64,000 nt of DNA from Oreohelix idahoensis (lineage: Eukaryota; Mollusca; Gastropoda; Stylommatophora; Oreohelicidae), in the NCBI GenBank assembly GCA_024509875.1, contig JAMPIV010019869.1, positions 248,001 through 312,000 on the forward strand, in the 5' to 3' direction. The notes below the pieces were generated by a model that worked only from the letters and a program-made list of their open reading frames with translations, was not told the DNA's origin and ran no database searches. Below, piece after piece: positions 39,687 to 50,859 of this stretch (positions are counted from its first letter, which is position 1; the number at the start of each line of letters is the position of its first letter). Made by a program: the position numbers and the translations under genes.

Positions 39687-41783
39687 TCTAGGAAAATCTC
39701 CAGGATTGGCGCCTGGAATGTTCGCACTCTATGTGAACAAAATAAAACTGCACAGGTAGCAGCAGAAATGAAAAAAATACAGGATTGATATCCTGGGTCT
39801 CTGCGAGACACGGTGGAAGGGCATAGAGAGGAGGAGATTGATCACAGGAGAAATGGTGTTGTCCCCTGGACCTTAGGAGGAAAGAGCCCACCACAGTGAA
39901 GGGGTGGTTCTAATGCTGTCTAGGGAAGCACATAAGGCACTTATAGAATGGGAAGCAATGGGACCCGAATTATAACAGCAAGGTTTAAATCTGCCAAAAC
40001 GAAAGTAAATATAAACATCGTCCAGTGTGAACGACCAACTAGAGAAGAAATAAAGAAAGCCATAAAGCTTCTGAAAGATGGAAAAGCAACTGGTCCAGAT
40101 GGCATTCCAGCAGAGGCCATCAAAACAGTTATTGATACCTCTACAGAGATTATACAAACTACTTGGCAAAGCCTGGGAGAGAGAGGATATACCAGCAGAA
40201 TGGAAGGAAGGTTATCTGGTCAAGTTGCCTAAGAAGGGAAATTTACAAGAATGCACACATTATAGAGGAATAATGTTACTATCAGTGCCAGGAAAGGTAT
40301 TAAACAGAATCATCCTTGAGAGATTAAAAGACAAGCAGCCGAGAGATGAACAAGCAGGTTTTCGACAAAACAGATCCTGTACAGACCAGATAGCCACATT
40401 GAGAATAATAGTTGAACAAAGTCTGGAATGGAATTCACCGCTTTACATCGGATTCGTGGACTACGAAAAGGCATTTGACAGTGTAGACAGAGAATCACTT
40501 TGGAAACTGATGAGGCATTATGGAGTTCTTATGGAGTTCCCATGAAGATCCTTAAATTAATAAGGAAGACCTATGAAGACATGACATGCAGAGTTCTTCA
40601 TGAAGGACAACTTGCAGAACCGTTTAGGATTAGAACGGGAGTGAGACGGGGATGCCTCTTGTCTCCATTTCTTTTCTTACTAGCAATAGATTGGGTTATG
40701 AAAACATCGACATTACACAACAGAAATGGAATCCAGTGGAATCTGACTAAACAGCCTGATGATCTGGATTTTGCAGATGACTTGGCTCTTCTGCCCCATA
40801 ACCATAATCAGATGCAAGAGAAAATGATAATTCTCGATGAGAAGTCACAACAGGTGGGCCTGAAAATACACAGGGAAAAGACAAAGATTATGAGAATAAA
40901 TGGGAGTCGCGCTAGCGTAGTGGTTACAACACCGCTCTGGCGACCGGGTGATACAGGATCAAACCCGGGCGACGGCATTTGAGGATTTTTCGTCGACCGG
41001 GATTTGGACTGGATTAACTCGAGACCTGGCGAGGACATTTGAAGGAGTGTCGTCGACCAGGGACTGGCGGCTCCTGAGCCGACCCAGCTGCAATGGGTAC
41101 CTCCGAAATCGGCGAGTATTTGCCTGAATGGCGAGGGACACCTGTCTCTGTACAAGAAATAAAGGGATACTCACGTAAAATCAATTTCAGGTTAGACATA
41201 AAATAATAACCTGAGATTTCGCCTCGAGTATTAGCGGGCGAACGAAGAAATGACGACATGGTTGAACTTGAAGAAACACCACTAAAGGATGTAGAATCGT
41301 ACACATATCTTGGTAGTAATATAGACAATGTTGGAGGGACAGACAATGATATCAAAATAAGAATACAAAAAGCAAGAGGCGCTTTCATTGCATTGGGAAA
41401 CATATGGAGAACAAGAGAAATCAAGTCCAACAAGAAAATAAGAATCTTCAACTCAAATATCGTCAGTCCTATTGTACGGCTCTGAGACATGGAGAACAAC
41501 AAAAACAACAACTAAAAAGCTACAGACTTTTATAAATGGGTGCTTGCGTAGAATAGAAGGACTGAAATGGTATGACAAAGTCACAAATGTAGAATTGATG
41601 ACAAGAACCAAACAAGTGCCAGTGGAACAAGAGCTGAGAAGAAGACGCTGGCGATGGATAGGATACACATTGAGGAAACCTGTTGATAGCATTACAAGGC
41701 AGTCCTTGTTCTGGAATCCACATGAAAGAGAGGCAGAGGTAAACCAAAAAACACATGGAGAAGAGAACTGGAAACGGAGGTGA
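39687..41783 (+). pseudogene. LINE endonuclease/reverse transcriptase, broken
   Basis: The endonuclease begins 'RISRIGAWNVRTLCEQ' (about 39690) and reaches 'ITARFKSAKTKVNINIVQC' (about 40027), where the rest of the domain is missing. Reverse transcriptase blocks follow: 'DGKATGPDGIPAEAIK', 'EQAGFRQNRSCTDQ', 'FVDYEKAFDSVD', 'GVRRGCLLSP' and the catalytic 'FADDLALL' near 40770. A short duplication ('tatggagttc', near 40518-40538) shifts the frame. The C-terminal part from 41258 reads 'ESYTYLGSNI' and 'RRRWRWIGYTLRKPVDSITRQ'. It cannot encode an active protein. Confidence 0.88.
40905..41245 (+). repeat. tRNA-headed SINE nested in the LINE
   Basis: Interrupts the LINE between the reverse transcriptase and the thumb region. 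The head reads 'gtcgcgctagcgtagtgg' (A-box-like) and 'aggatcaaacccgg' (B-box-like), followed by a GC-rich body with 'tcgtcgacc' twice, an 'aataaaggg' near 41157 and an imperfect inverted pair 'atttcaggtta'/'taacctgagat' (about 41185-41218). It differs from the SINE family at 9391 and 13586. The right boundary is approximate. Confidence 0.75.
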
Positions 41784-42120
41784 AAATGATGAGGAAAACA
41801 TGGAAAGAACTTGAGCGGATGGCACGGGACAGGAAGACTTGGCATGTGTGTGTTGAAGGCCTATGCTCCTCGGGGAGCTAAAGCGTATTGATTGATTGAT
41901 TGATGTGACTTGTGCGTATCCAGAAAACAGAATTTCAATGTTTAATCGAAATTTAGATCTACGAGGGCTTACACATATTCTGTCACACAATGCTCTCATC
42001 ATTATCTCCCCTTACAGATTATCTCCCTTTCACTATCTTTATACAAGCGCACCACAAAACTCTTCCACTCAAGGTGAATTTTTGCTTCTTTAATATTATC
42101 AAACATTTCTGTTTCAACAG

Positions 42121-44631
42121 ATTGGAAAATGCCTCACTAGAAAGTTTGTCTCAGAAGACCAAGGCCGGATGCCGAAGAGTTTTGATTGAAGGTGATCTTG
42201 GAACGGGCAAAACTCTTGTCTGTCAAAGGCTTTTGCACGAATGGGCTAAAGCTATGCAGTTCTTCAGGCACGTGAAAATAAACCAGCCGTACATTACAGT
42301 AGCGTGTGAGGACACTAGCGGACATCACGACCACAGCCTTCGACAAAAGTCGGAGGCATTCGCTGATGGAGAAAGTCATAGCAAAGTTACAGCAGCAAGT
42401 ATGCCATCTGGGACTCTGCATTGTGGAAATTTGGTGCCTTCAGATGACGATATACGCAGAAAACGGCGATCTTGGAACCTCGATGCTTTTGGAGCTGATC
42501 AGGGAGAACCCAAAAGTAATCATCCGGCAGATATAAGTATCGGTGTCCCTAAATTTAAAAATCATGAAAGCTCTCGTAACAAAGCACATGACAAAGAGAC
42601 AGATTCATCCGATAAACCATCTGGCTTGATTTTAATACAAAGTGGACATACTGATGAAGAAGGCCATAGGTCTCGCAGAGCTCTGTTTGTGGAGCAAAAA
42701 GTACAAGATCAGAGATCTGGCAGCGATCGCTCCGACTCAAGATCAAAGGAGAACATTAGAAAAGCTAGCAGAAGCAGGAGTAGCGGTGACTCTGAAAAAG
42801 GAAACAACAATAAGAAGCGGAGCAAAGCATTTGACGGAATTCCACAAAAGTATCTTTCTCTGCTGAACATTGGCAGCCCAGGAGAAGGATCTTTCGAGTC
42901 GCCCAGCAGAAATAAATCTCTTCGTGAACCAAGGCGCCAGCGCCCTTCTCGTCTGACAAGTAACCTGACCGACTACAAGGCCATGATATATATTCCTTGT
43001 GTTCGTATGGCAGTGTCAGATCTCCTGACTAAGTGCAACAACGCTCGTGTTAGACACTATTACGTGGCTGCGATGGTTCTGCTCGACCTTCTAACGCTTA
43101 GTGATGTTCCCCACCATCCAATTCCATTTGACGCCGTGTATCATTGGGTTCTGGCCAATCGTGAAGACATCTGTGTTATTTTCGATAACGTTGACGGCTC
43201 CGAAGCTTGGGAACGGTTGATTTCTGACGCTTTCCATGACAGAGATGGTTTCGGAAAAATGATAGCAGCTACCACGCCTGGGAGAATTTCTAAACGTAAT
43301 GTGGACACACTATTCTACTGCTACGGACTCTCTACTGAATACAGCAACAAAATCTTATTATCTAGGCTAAGAACGGAAGCACCACATGTAATCGACAGAA
43401 TTTCGTTTCTCCTGACGTCCAATCATACGCAAGAATTGTTGTGTAATCCGTTAAGCTTATCTCTACTGGCAGCCTATTTACGAAGTGTCAAAGAAGATGA
43501 CAATATTCCGGAACATCTGTCGGAACTCCTGGAGAATCTAATTAGTCATGCTATGGGTCATGAAATAAATACAGTACAAAACGTCTCAAAAGGCAGAAGA
43601 CAAAGATTTTCTTTGCAGAGTGTTTGTGAAACTGTTGCGTTTGAGTGTTTAGAAAACGATACGAATTATTTTTCGAAACAGAAGTTTCCTCAGAAGTTTT
43701 GGACACGTCATCTCTGCGACTGTCGAGTTCTACATGAAGTACACGAAATTGCAAACTTCGCCTCCATACACGTACGACCTTCTTCACCGACTATCAGTGT
43801 AGTAATTACGCCAGATAGTGACTCCGTTCACAGCAGCGCTTCATCAAATTTTGAAATTAATCTTCCTTCAGATCTGTGCTCTAGCAACCAGAGTCTTTCC
43901 TCTTTTGATCATGACGGTAACAAATCCGATACAGAAGGAGGTCAAAATAAAACAGTAAACAGTTCTGGAATACTCCTACAAGTTCCGAACACGTACAGTG
44001 CTCCAGATCCGTCCAAGAAAAACGCAGAGCGACCAAAGTCTTTGACTTTAGATGTGAAAAAGCAACCGCTGGCTAAGGCCGTGCAGACGACTCAGGCAAG
44101 TGGGGAAATTGTTTCGTTTACAAGCCGATGCATCAGAGATTTTCTAGCATCAAAGAGAGTGTGCCGGTATCTTCAGTCTGACAGAGATTGTGAAAGCTTT
44201 ATTCAAAGACTGATCGCGAAACCACAGTTTTATCCAGTTCTGCGCCTTACAATAAGAAGTCTGTACATCTCTGATCGCTCAGATCTGATCTTAAACCTTC
44301 TTGACATGCTTCTGACGTCTCAAGAGCTCGGCTTTCAAGGCCATTTCAGTTTGTCTGCATCTCAATCCCCTCGTGGACCATCCCCCACAAACTTTGGGGA
44401 TCCACCTTTACGAGTGCGAATACCGCATCGGTATCGTATATCAAACTCGGATTGTCCATTCAGAGCAAAGAGAGAAGAACAGAAACAGAGACGATCTTCG
44501 ACGTCCATTCTCGGTACTTGCTTCGAAGACTCGTCCACATTGAAGACATCGCCAAGTTTTAATCGGCTTCTAATTAACACGTCAACTTTAAGTCCGTTTT
44601 CGACTCCACCTACTCCAGAAGTGACTCGAGG
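42121..44631 (+). CDS. NLR-type protein, NACHT domain exon
   Basis: The exon begins after a pyrimidine tract and CAG ('tctgtttcaacag') and ends before GT at 44632. Counting codons from 41990, residues 45-880 are exonic; earlier codons are intron. Walker A is G68-T75 ('GDLGTGKT') followed by a helix like those of NLR proteins. Residues about 108-328 are a polar Ser/Arg/Lys-rich insert. The NACHT core resumes at 'DYKAMIYIPCVRM' (328-340), Walker B-like 'ICVIFDNVDG' (394-403; Asp399, Asp402, Gly where Glu is usual), sensor-like 'KMIAATTPG' (423-431), 'ELLCNPLSLSLLAAYL' (482-497) and 'FTSRCIRDFLASKRV' (710-724). A second Ser-rich insert covers about 597-705, and a Ser/Pro tail runs 783-880. NACHT proteins are nucleotide-driven oligomerising switches in innate immunity. 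No effector domain was found upstream. Confidence 0.85.
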
Positions 44632-44884
44632 GTAATTATAAATTATTGCAAACTCATGTGGGCATAAAAGGCTACATGTCATATAAGAGCTAAATGGGTT
44701 ATAAGAAATGAAAGAGTGAGAGGAGAAAGACAGATTGAAGCGGCCCGATATCTGTTGTCGTTGTTAACTTCAAACAAACCAAACCAAAATAGACAGACAG
44801 ACGAGAAAAGATTAAACATACTTTATTTCCGAATGGTTGAGAACGGGCACGAAGACCTTCGTAACGATTTTATCACTATTGTCT

Positions 44885-45030
44885 TTTTCTATCCAGTACC
44901 CTCATCATGTAAAACAAATTGATACAGAAACCACGTCTACAAAAGCATGTGAGAGTTTGGTGCAGGCCTCCTGCAAGATGGCCTGCTGCAGTCGTGGCTT
45001 CATGCTCCGTTAGGAGCACATGAGAAAATA
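44885..45030 (+). repeat. Short LINE-end derivative, copy 1
   Basis: Contains 'ctcatcatgtaaaac', 'gcaggcctcctgcaag' and 'catgctccgttaggagcac'. It belongs to a family with copies at 50140, 52385, 53035, 53290, 54815 and 59335. It lies directly against the start of the 58-bp satellite. Confidence 0.65.
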
Positions 45031-45640
45031 ATGATCATGATCCCCTCATTCTCACATACTCCAGAAGTGCTATATGTGTAAGAAAATAATGATCATGATC
45101 CCCTCATTCTCACATACTCCAGAAGTGCTATATGTGTAAAAAAATAATGATCATGATCCCCTCATTCTTACATACTCCAGAAGTGCTATATGTGTAAGAA
45201 AATAATGATCATGATCCCCTCATTCTCACATACTCCAGAAGTGCTATATGTGTAAGAAAATAATGATCATGATCCCCTCATTCTCACATACTCCAGAAGT
45301 GCTATATGTCACATACTCCAGAAGTGCTATATGTGTAAGAAAATAATGATCATGATCCCCTCATTCTCACATACTCCAGAAGTGCTATATGTGTAAGAAA
45401 ATAATGATCATGATCCCCTCATTCTCACATACTCCAGAAGTGCTATATGTGTAAGAAAATAATGATCATGATCCCCTTATTCTCACATACTCCAGAAGTG
45501 CTATATGTGTAAGAAAATAATGATCATGATCCCCTCATTCTCACATACCCCAGAAGTGCTATATGTGTAAGAAAATAATGATCATGATCCCCTCATTCTC
45601 ACATACTCCAGAAGTGCTATATGTGTAAGAAAATACTGAT
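45024..45640. repeat. 58-bp satellite, block 1
   Basis: About ten units of 58 bp: 'agaaaataatgatcatgatc' then 'ctcattctcacatactccag' and 'aagtgctatatgtgt'. Each unit contains the palindromic 'tgatcatgatca'-like core. One partial unit is duplicated near 45305. Units are highly similar. Confidence 0.95.
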
Positions 45641-45952
45641 CTTCTTCTTCTTCTTCTTCGTTCGTCCTGAAAAGGACGGTGGTTGCGTTGTGTCTGTTTG
45701 CGTCTAAGCTGTGATATCTGCACCTTTCGGTCGACACATCCGACTTCTGCACGGCATTTTTTAAGGACCGGGTTTGCCTTCCCATTTCGATCCATGCTCG
45801 CTCAGCCAGCCGGCACTGCTGCAGACTGTTTCCAGGACCACCACGTGGAGGTGGAGCACGGTCTTGACCAGCTCTGGTTCGCTGGTCCTGACGCAGGCAG
45901 TCAAGCTATGAGTCGCTGACTGCATTCACTATTGCTGCATCTTGGGGTCCCA
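45634..45952 (-). repeat. LINE 3'-end insertion inside the satellite
   Basis: About 320 bp of GC-rich sequence interrupts the 58-bp satellite. The satellite motif 'aaatactgatc' is present on both sides (ending about 45645 and starting about 45953), which looks like a target duplication. On the minus strand it ends in a (GAA)n tail, so it is a 3' fragment of a retroelement. A short open frame ('MDRNGKANPVLKKCRAEVG') has no recognised domain. Confidence 0.65.
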
Positions 45953-46250
45953 AATACTGATCATGATCCACTCATTCTCACATACTCCATAAGTGCTATA
46001 ATGTGTAAGAAAAGAATGATCATGATCCATTCATCCTCACATAATCTAGAAGTGCTATAATGTGTAAGAAAAGAATGATCATGATCCATTCATCCTCACA
46101 TACTCCAGAAGTGCTATAATGTGTAAGAAAAGAATGATCACGATCCATTCATCCTCACATACTCCAGAAGTGCTATAATGTGTAAGAAAAGAATGATCAT
46201 GATCCACTTATTCTCACATACTCCAGAAGTGCTATAATGTGTAATGATTG
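45953..46250. repeat. 58/59-bp satellite, block 2
   Basis: Five diverged units with 'gtgctataatgtgtaagaaa' replacing 'gtgctatatgtgtaagaaa', so the period is 59 bp here. Confidence 0.92.
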
Positions 46251-46699
46251 TCGTGGTTGAGTAAAGTGTAGAGTATTTGTCGAGTTGGACAATAGTAGTG
46301 AAATCGACAAGGGATAGTGGACTGACAGAGTTATAGATTACACACACAGAAAGGTGTAAATAGGAGATGGACTTGAGACAACCTGGAAGAAGATTTATCA
46401 AAATGATCTCTCTCTCCAAGCCTCAACTCACTTTTACTGTCTAAGCACCTCCTGCTCTCACTCTTTTCTCTTATCAAACATAGAGATTATAGTAAAGAGC
46501 TAAAACAAGTTAATTATGGATGAAAGGGTCGTGAACAGCGCATTAATAAATGTGTAAACTTTATTAAAGAAGAAAAGCATGGAAAATAATGCATCTCATC
46601 ATACACAGCATAATACTCATCAATAATCATCAATAATCAAAATATGCCAAATACACCAACAACACACACACACAACCGATCATAAAACCTGTAGAACAC
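46251..46699. other. No gene recognised
   Basis: Sequence between two repeat arrays; contains 'catcaataat' duplicated near 46617-46640. No coding content recognised. Confidence 0.45.
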
Positions 46700-47375
46700 A
46701 GAGAAATGAATAAACTGAGTGTCAGTCCGTCCGCTTTCGTGGGACCAAATGTAATAGTTCCAGAAAAGTGTCTTACATGTAGATCCTTCAAGGCGAGGGA
46801 ATAAGCCTACAAAACTTTCCTTGTTGGTGCTATCATTGGTGACCTCTAATTGCGCGAGGTGGGCTGGAAGACTCTATTTACCTCTGGTTTACCAAATGAA
46901 TAAAACTGCGTGTCAGTCTGTCCGCTTTCGTGGGACCAAATGTGCCAGCTCCAGAAAAGTGTCTTACATGTAGATCCTTCAAGGTGAGGGAATAAGCCTA
47001 CAAAACTTTCCTTGGTGGTGCTAAACGTTGGTGACCTCTAATTGCGTGAGGGGCTGGAAGACGCTGTTTATCTTCTGCTGACCAAATAAACAAACTGAGC
47101 GACAGCCTGTCCGCTTTCGTGGGACCAAAGGTGCTAACTCCAGAAAAGTGTCTTACATGTAGATCCTTCAAGGTGAGGGAATAAGCCTACAAAACTTTCC
47201 TTGGTGGTGCTAAACGTTGGTGACCTCTAATTGCGTGAGGGGCTGGAAGACGCTGTTTATCTTCTGCTGACCAAATAAACAAACTGAGCGACAGCCTGTC
47301 CGCTTTCGTGGGACCAAAGGTGCTAGCTCCAGAAAAGTGTCTTACATGTAGATCCTTCAAGGTGAGGGAATAAGC
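46700..47375. repeat. About 190-bp tandem repeat, 3.5 copies
   Basis: The segment 'gtccgctttcgtgggacc' begins at about 46729, 46920, 47109 and 47298 (periods 191, 189, 189). Units share 'cagaaaagtgtcttacatg' and 'aaggtgagggaataagc'. The last two copies are nearly identical. The array is embedded between blocks of the 58-bp satellite. Confidence 0.93.
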
Positions 47376-47670
47376 ATACATACTCCACAAGTGCTATAAT
47401 GTGTAAGAAAATATTAATCATGATCCACTCATTCTCACATACTCCAGAAGTGCTATAATGTATAAGAAAAGAATGATCATGATCCATTCATCCTCACATA
47501 CTCTAGAAGTGCTATAATGTGTAAGAAAAGAATGATCATGATTCACTTATTCTCACATGCTCTAGAAGTGCTATAATGTGTAAGAAAATACTGATCATGA
47601 TCCACTCATTCTCACATACTCCATAAGTGCTATAATGTGTAAGAAAATAATAATCACGATCCACTCATTC
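47376..47670. repeat. 58/59-bp satellite, block 3
   Basis: Five further diverged units of the same satellite, resuming after the 190-bp repeat at 'acatactccacaagtgctat'. Confidence 0.9.
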
Positions 47671-47800
47671 ACACAAAACTAAAACAAAGATCTTCAGGTT
47701 GTGATAATTAATGTAAAAAGTGAACCAACATTTATGTAACAATAACTAAGGCCATTAATGCCAACAGTGAAACAAAAACCTACATGCTAGGTTAACTATA

Positions 47801-48636
47801 TACTAGCCGCCATTAAAAACGCATCGCATTAGTTTATGAACCGCAACTCGTTGTGCTAAATTTAAAATACATGAAACCACTGATTTTACATTTCTGATCC
47901 ATTTACTAACCCAAATTTGCTGTATTATTAAACATGAGTCAATTCAGAACCGGCTCCTAAGCAGTTGTCAACCCTAGGTGTAAAAACAAAAGTCGCACTC
48001 ACTGTCATTCAGTCACAGCCATCATTAAATACCGTGTATGACCCCCTATAGCATCAATACATGCTTGGCATCGGCATCTCCGTCGTTGCTGTTTGGAAGC
48101 GATTGCGCACATGTAACAATATAATTTGGTGATCTTGAGCTAGTGTTGTTACACAAGGTTGACCAAGCCTGGGACGGTCATTGGTGGTACCTGTCGCCCG
48201 AAATCGCTGGTTCAGCCTCACTATAGTGGACTGGTCACAATTGAAATGTCTGGCAACTTCTCTGGTCGCCATTCCACTGCTGCGCATACCAACATCTTGC
48301 CACCGCTCTTGTGACGACAGTCGAGGCATGACAAAAACATTAACAGACTTTCTTTCGATGAAAACAGATAATGGCTTTTTACTCGCTGAAACTTGACTAA
48401 TGCGTGTGCCAAATTTCAATGTGATTCGACTTTTAATAAAGCCAGAATTTATCAAAAACCTTGTTTTGCACGTGAAGCACTCAAAATTTGAAGTAAACAT
48501 CACATCGACAGTAAAGTGGGAATACATGAACTTCATCACTTGCACACTTTCGGGGTTTGAAAATCGCTCACTTGCATAAACATTTCAACAGTGAAAACAT
48601 GTCACGATTTCGATGCGTTTTTAATGGCGGCTAGTA
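47801..48636 (-). mobile_element. Tc1-type deletion derivative
   Basis: 836 bp with perfect 26-bp terminal inverted repeats (47801-47826 and 48611-48636, beginning TACTAGCCGCC) flanked by TA. The element is too short for a full Tc1 transposon and keeps only the N-terminal part of the transposase. It can be moved only in trans. It lies in the large intron of the NLR gene, antisense to it. Confidence 0.9.
48054..48329 (-). pseudogene. Tc1 transposase N-terminal DNA-binding domain
   Basis: From Met at 48329 ('MPRLSSQERWQDVGMRSSGM') the frame gives the paired-like helix-turn-helix of Tc1-type transposases ('REVARHFNCDQSTIVRLNQRF', 'RATGTTNDRPRLGQP'). It continues to 'VRNRFQTAT' and stops at 48054 with no catalytic DDE domain. 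The retained DNA-binding part is open and uninterrupted for about 90 codons. Confidence 0.85.
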
Positions 48637-48646
48637 TAATATAATT

Positions 48647-48711
48647 AATGCCAAAACTTAAAAATGCCAAAACTTAAAAATGCCAAAACTTAAAAATGCC
48701 AAAACTTAAAC
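48647..48711. repeat. 16-bp tandem repeat, 4 copies
   Basis: Units of 'aatgccaaaacttaaa', immediately after the Tc1 derivative. Confidence 0.9.
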
Positions 48712-48844
48712 ACAGCCGAGGAACGTGCCCATTTAACTTCCGAGTGACACTGTTTTGTGCCCACGACGATAACTGTTAAACATTATATGTGGTTAATTAA
48801 CAGTGAAACAAGAAGTTTTTTTTTTGTTTGGTGTTTTTTTTTCC

Positions 48845-49165
48845 CCCAGACAAGAGGTGGGGGTCGGTGTGACTAAGAAGTTTGCGCCCGCCTCTAGTTC
48901 TAAAGGTACCGGGTCGGCTCCCACCACAGGGAATATATTTGATGGAAAATGTTTTCAGAACACGTCGGTTCACATAATGTCATACCTTTGATCTCCTGGA
49001 TAGTGAGATCGGATGCCTAGCCTTCTCGGATAAGGGCAAAAAAATAGGAGATCCCGCGTGTAAGTTGCGCACGTTAAAAATCCCTCGGCAGTTGAAAATC
49101 GTAAAGAGTAGGCCATACGGGCCGCTGCCCTGGCAAAATTGACAAAATTAGGAAAACTACCCACC
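48845..49165 (-). repeat. Probable unclassified dispersed repeat
   Basis: A segment of higher GC content containing 'ttgcgcacgttaaaaatccc' and 'gagatcggatgcctagcc'. I associate the former phrase with dispersed repeats of marine invertebrates, but this window has only one copy, so family and boundaries are unproven. Confidence 0.35.
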
Positions 49166-49495
49166 ACAAAAATATTCATATAATGTGTTATTCCTGTATT
49201 TAAAAATTGGGATCCTCGCTGGTGCTACGGAGTTCGTGCACTGTGCTGAGATTCTCCGTATGTGATCCAAGAGGTGATTTCGGAACACTAATGAAGTTTT
49301 TTGGTTTTTTTTTTAATAAAGTTTTGCCTCGTTTTGGCGATGCTCGTCCCGTTCAACTTAGTCGGTTATATTAGGGCGCATGTCCAAATATAAAAGACCC
49401 TTAGGTCTGAGATTGCGCTACTGATGGAGTTGTCCATGTGCAAGGAAGATAGTCCTTAAAACCAAAAACCGACCTAAATCGAAACAAGAGGTTTC

Positions 49496-49915
49496 TTATC
49501 TCATAACACAACACTCGTTAATTGTTTTAATCTCATAACAGAACACTCGTTAACTGTGTTTAATCTCATAACGCAACACTGGTTAACTGTTTTTATTTCA
49601 TACCGCAAAACTCGTTAATTTGTTTTTAATCTCAAAACGCAATACTCGTTAACTGTGTTTAATCTCATAACGCAACACTCGTTAATTGGTTTTTAATCTC
49701 AAAATGGGAACACTCGTTAATTGTTCTTATCTCATAACTGAACACTCGTTATTTTTAATGTAGCGTGACGGAACATTCCTTAATATTTTTGTAAATCTCA
49801 TAACGGAACACACGTCAATTGTCGACTCTTCATCATAGAGTACACGTTAATGGTTTTCATTTCATCAGGGAGTACACGTTAATTGTTTTCAGTTCAAACC
49901 GGACACACGTTATTA
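49496..49915. repeat. 33-bp minisatellite, about 12 copies
   Basis: Degenerate units around 'tctcataacgcaacactcg' plus 'ttaactgtgtttaa'. Units become less regular to the right. Confidence 0.9.
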
Positions 49916-50139
49916 AAGCTTGGAACTCACGAGTACATAATAGACCATTATGTCGGTCCCCCGGGATGTGAGGAATCTAAGAATAATTACTATAGACCGG
50001 ATAAAAATATTTAAACCTAACATTCGTCTTATTTATATTCCAGTGCTACAGGCAACACCATATATCATACCGTATAATGTGAAGACGCTACTTGTAGGTA
50101 CAGTGAGTCTGTGAGGTGAAAGATAAGGAATGTGACTAC
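49916..50139. other. Short spacer, no gene recognised
   Basis: Nothing recognised. Confidence 0.4.
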
Positions 50140-50285
50140 TAATACTGACTCATGTGAATAATATGAGGTTATGCATGGATTTTCGACAGAAACCACCGCG
50201 GAAAGATCACTTGAATGCTTTGATGCAGGCTTCCTGCAAGGGAAGCCGTGCTCCACCGGGAGCGTAAATTGATAATGATGATATA
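50140..50285 (+). repeat. Short LINE-end derivative, copy 2
   Basis: Contains 'gatgcaggcttcctgcaag', 'gtgctccaccgggagcg' and an ATG-repeat end ('gataatgatgata'). Confidence 0.7.
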
Positions 50286-50859
50286 TACATATAGATGTGA
50301 AAGAAAGTTAAAGACAACACGTAAAAAAGTAAACAGGACTGTCAAATAAAAATATTAAATAAATAAATTTGTAAATACACATTTAACCAAATTCACCAAT
50401 ACGATACATACTGTATATTAAATATTGAAACCAGTAACATTTATGAGAGTTATCTAATATTATATATTATCAGAATCCTGTTTAACATATATGTCTGTCT
50501 CCAGCTGGCGTCTGTGTATGTTCGGATGTCACTGCCTATCTTGTAACTAGTGGATTCCAGAACAAGGACTGTCTTGTAAGGCTATCAGCTGATTTCTTCA
50601 TTATTTGTGAACTTCTATTCCTCACTTCTTCTCCCACTTGTCTTCGTCTGGTTTGTTCTATCAGTTCCACATTTATAACCTTGTCATGACATTTTATATC
50701 AACTGTTCTGTACAGTCATTCGTCTATAAAAGTCTGTCATTTCTTGGTTCTGGTTTCTGTGTGTATGTGTGTGTGTGTGTTGTTGTTGTTGTCCATGTTC
50801 CAGAGCCATTCACTAGGACGACCTTGACATCAGATTTTAAATTCTTATTGTTGTACTCA
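50286..50859. other. No gene recognised
   Basis: AT-rich. Short matches to LINE ends are suspected near 50545 ('attccagaacaaggactg'), which reads like a LINE C-terminal fragment in reverse, but it is too degraded to define. Confidence 0.4.

Larger units (their letters stand above)
39403..41902 (+). mobile_element. APE-type LINE insertion with 13-bp target duplication
   Basis: Flanked by the direct repeat 'atgtgacttgtgc' at 39390-39402 and 41903-41915, which fixes both ends. It has a leader of about 200 bp ('catgtcgtaaaaagcgac'), an endonuclease start, reverse transcriptase, the LINE C-terminus and a (TTGA)n tail. An internal deletion joins the endonuclease ('NINIVQC') to the pre-RT region near 40030, and a SINE is inserted at about 40905. 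It lies in the intron just upstream of the NACHT exon, in the same orientation as the gene. Confidence 0.93.

Noticed and set aside
41990..42120. Upstream part of the NACHT open frame as coding
   Set aside because: A pyrimidine tract and CAG end at 42120 and the NLR-like sequence starts after it; the earlier codons look like intron sequence left open by chance.
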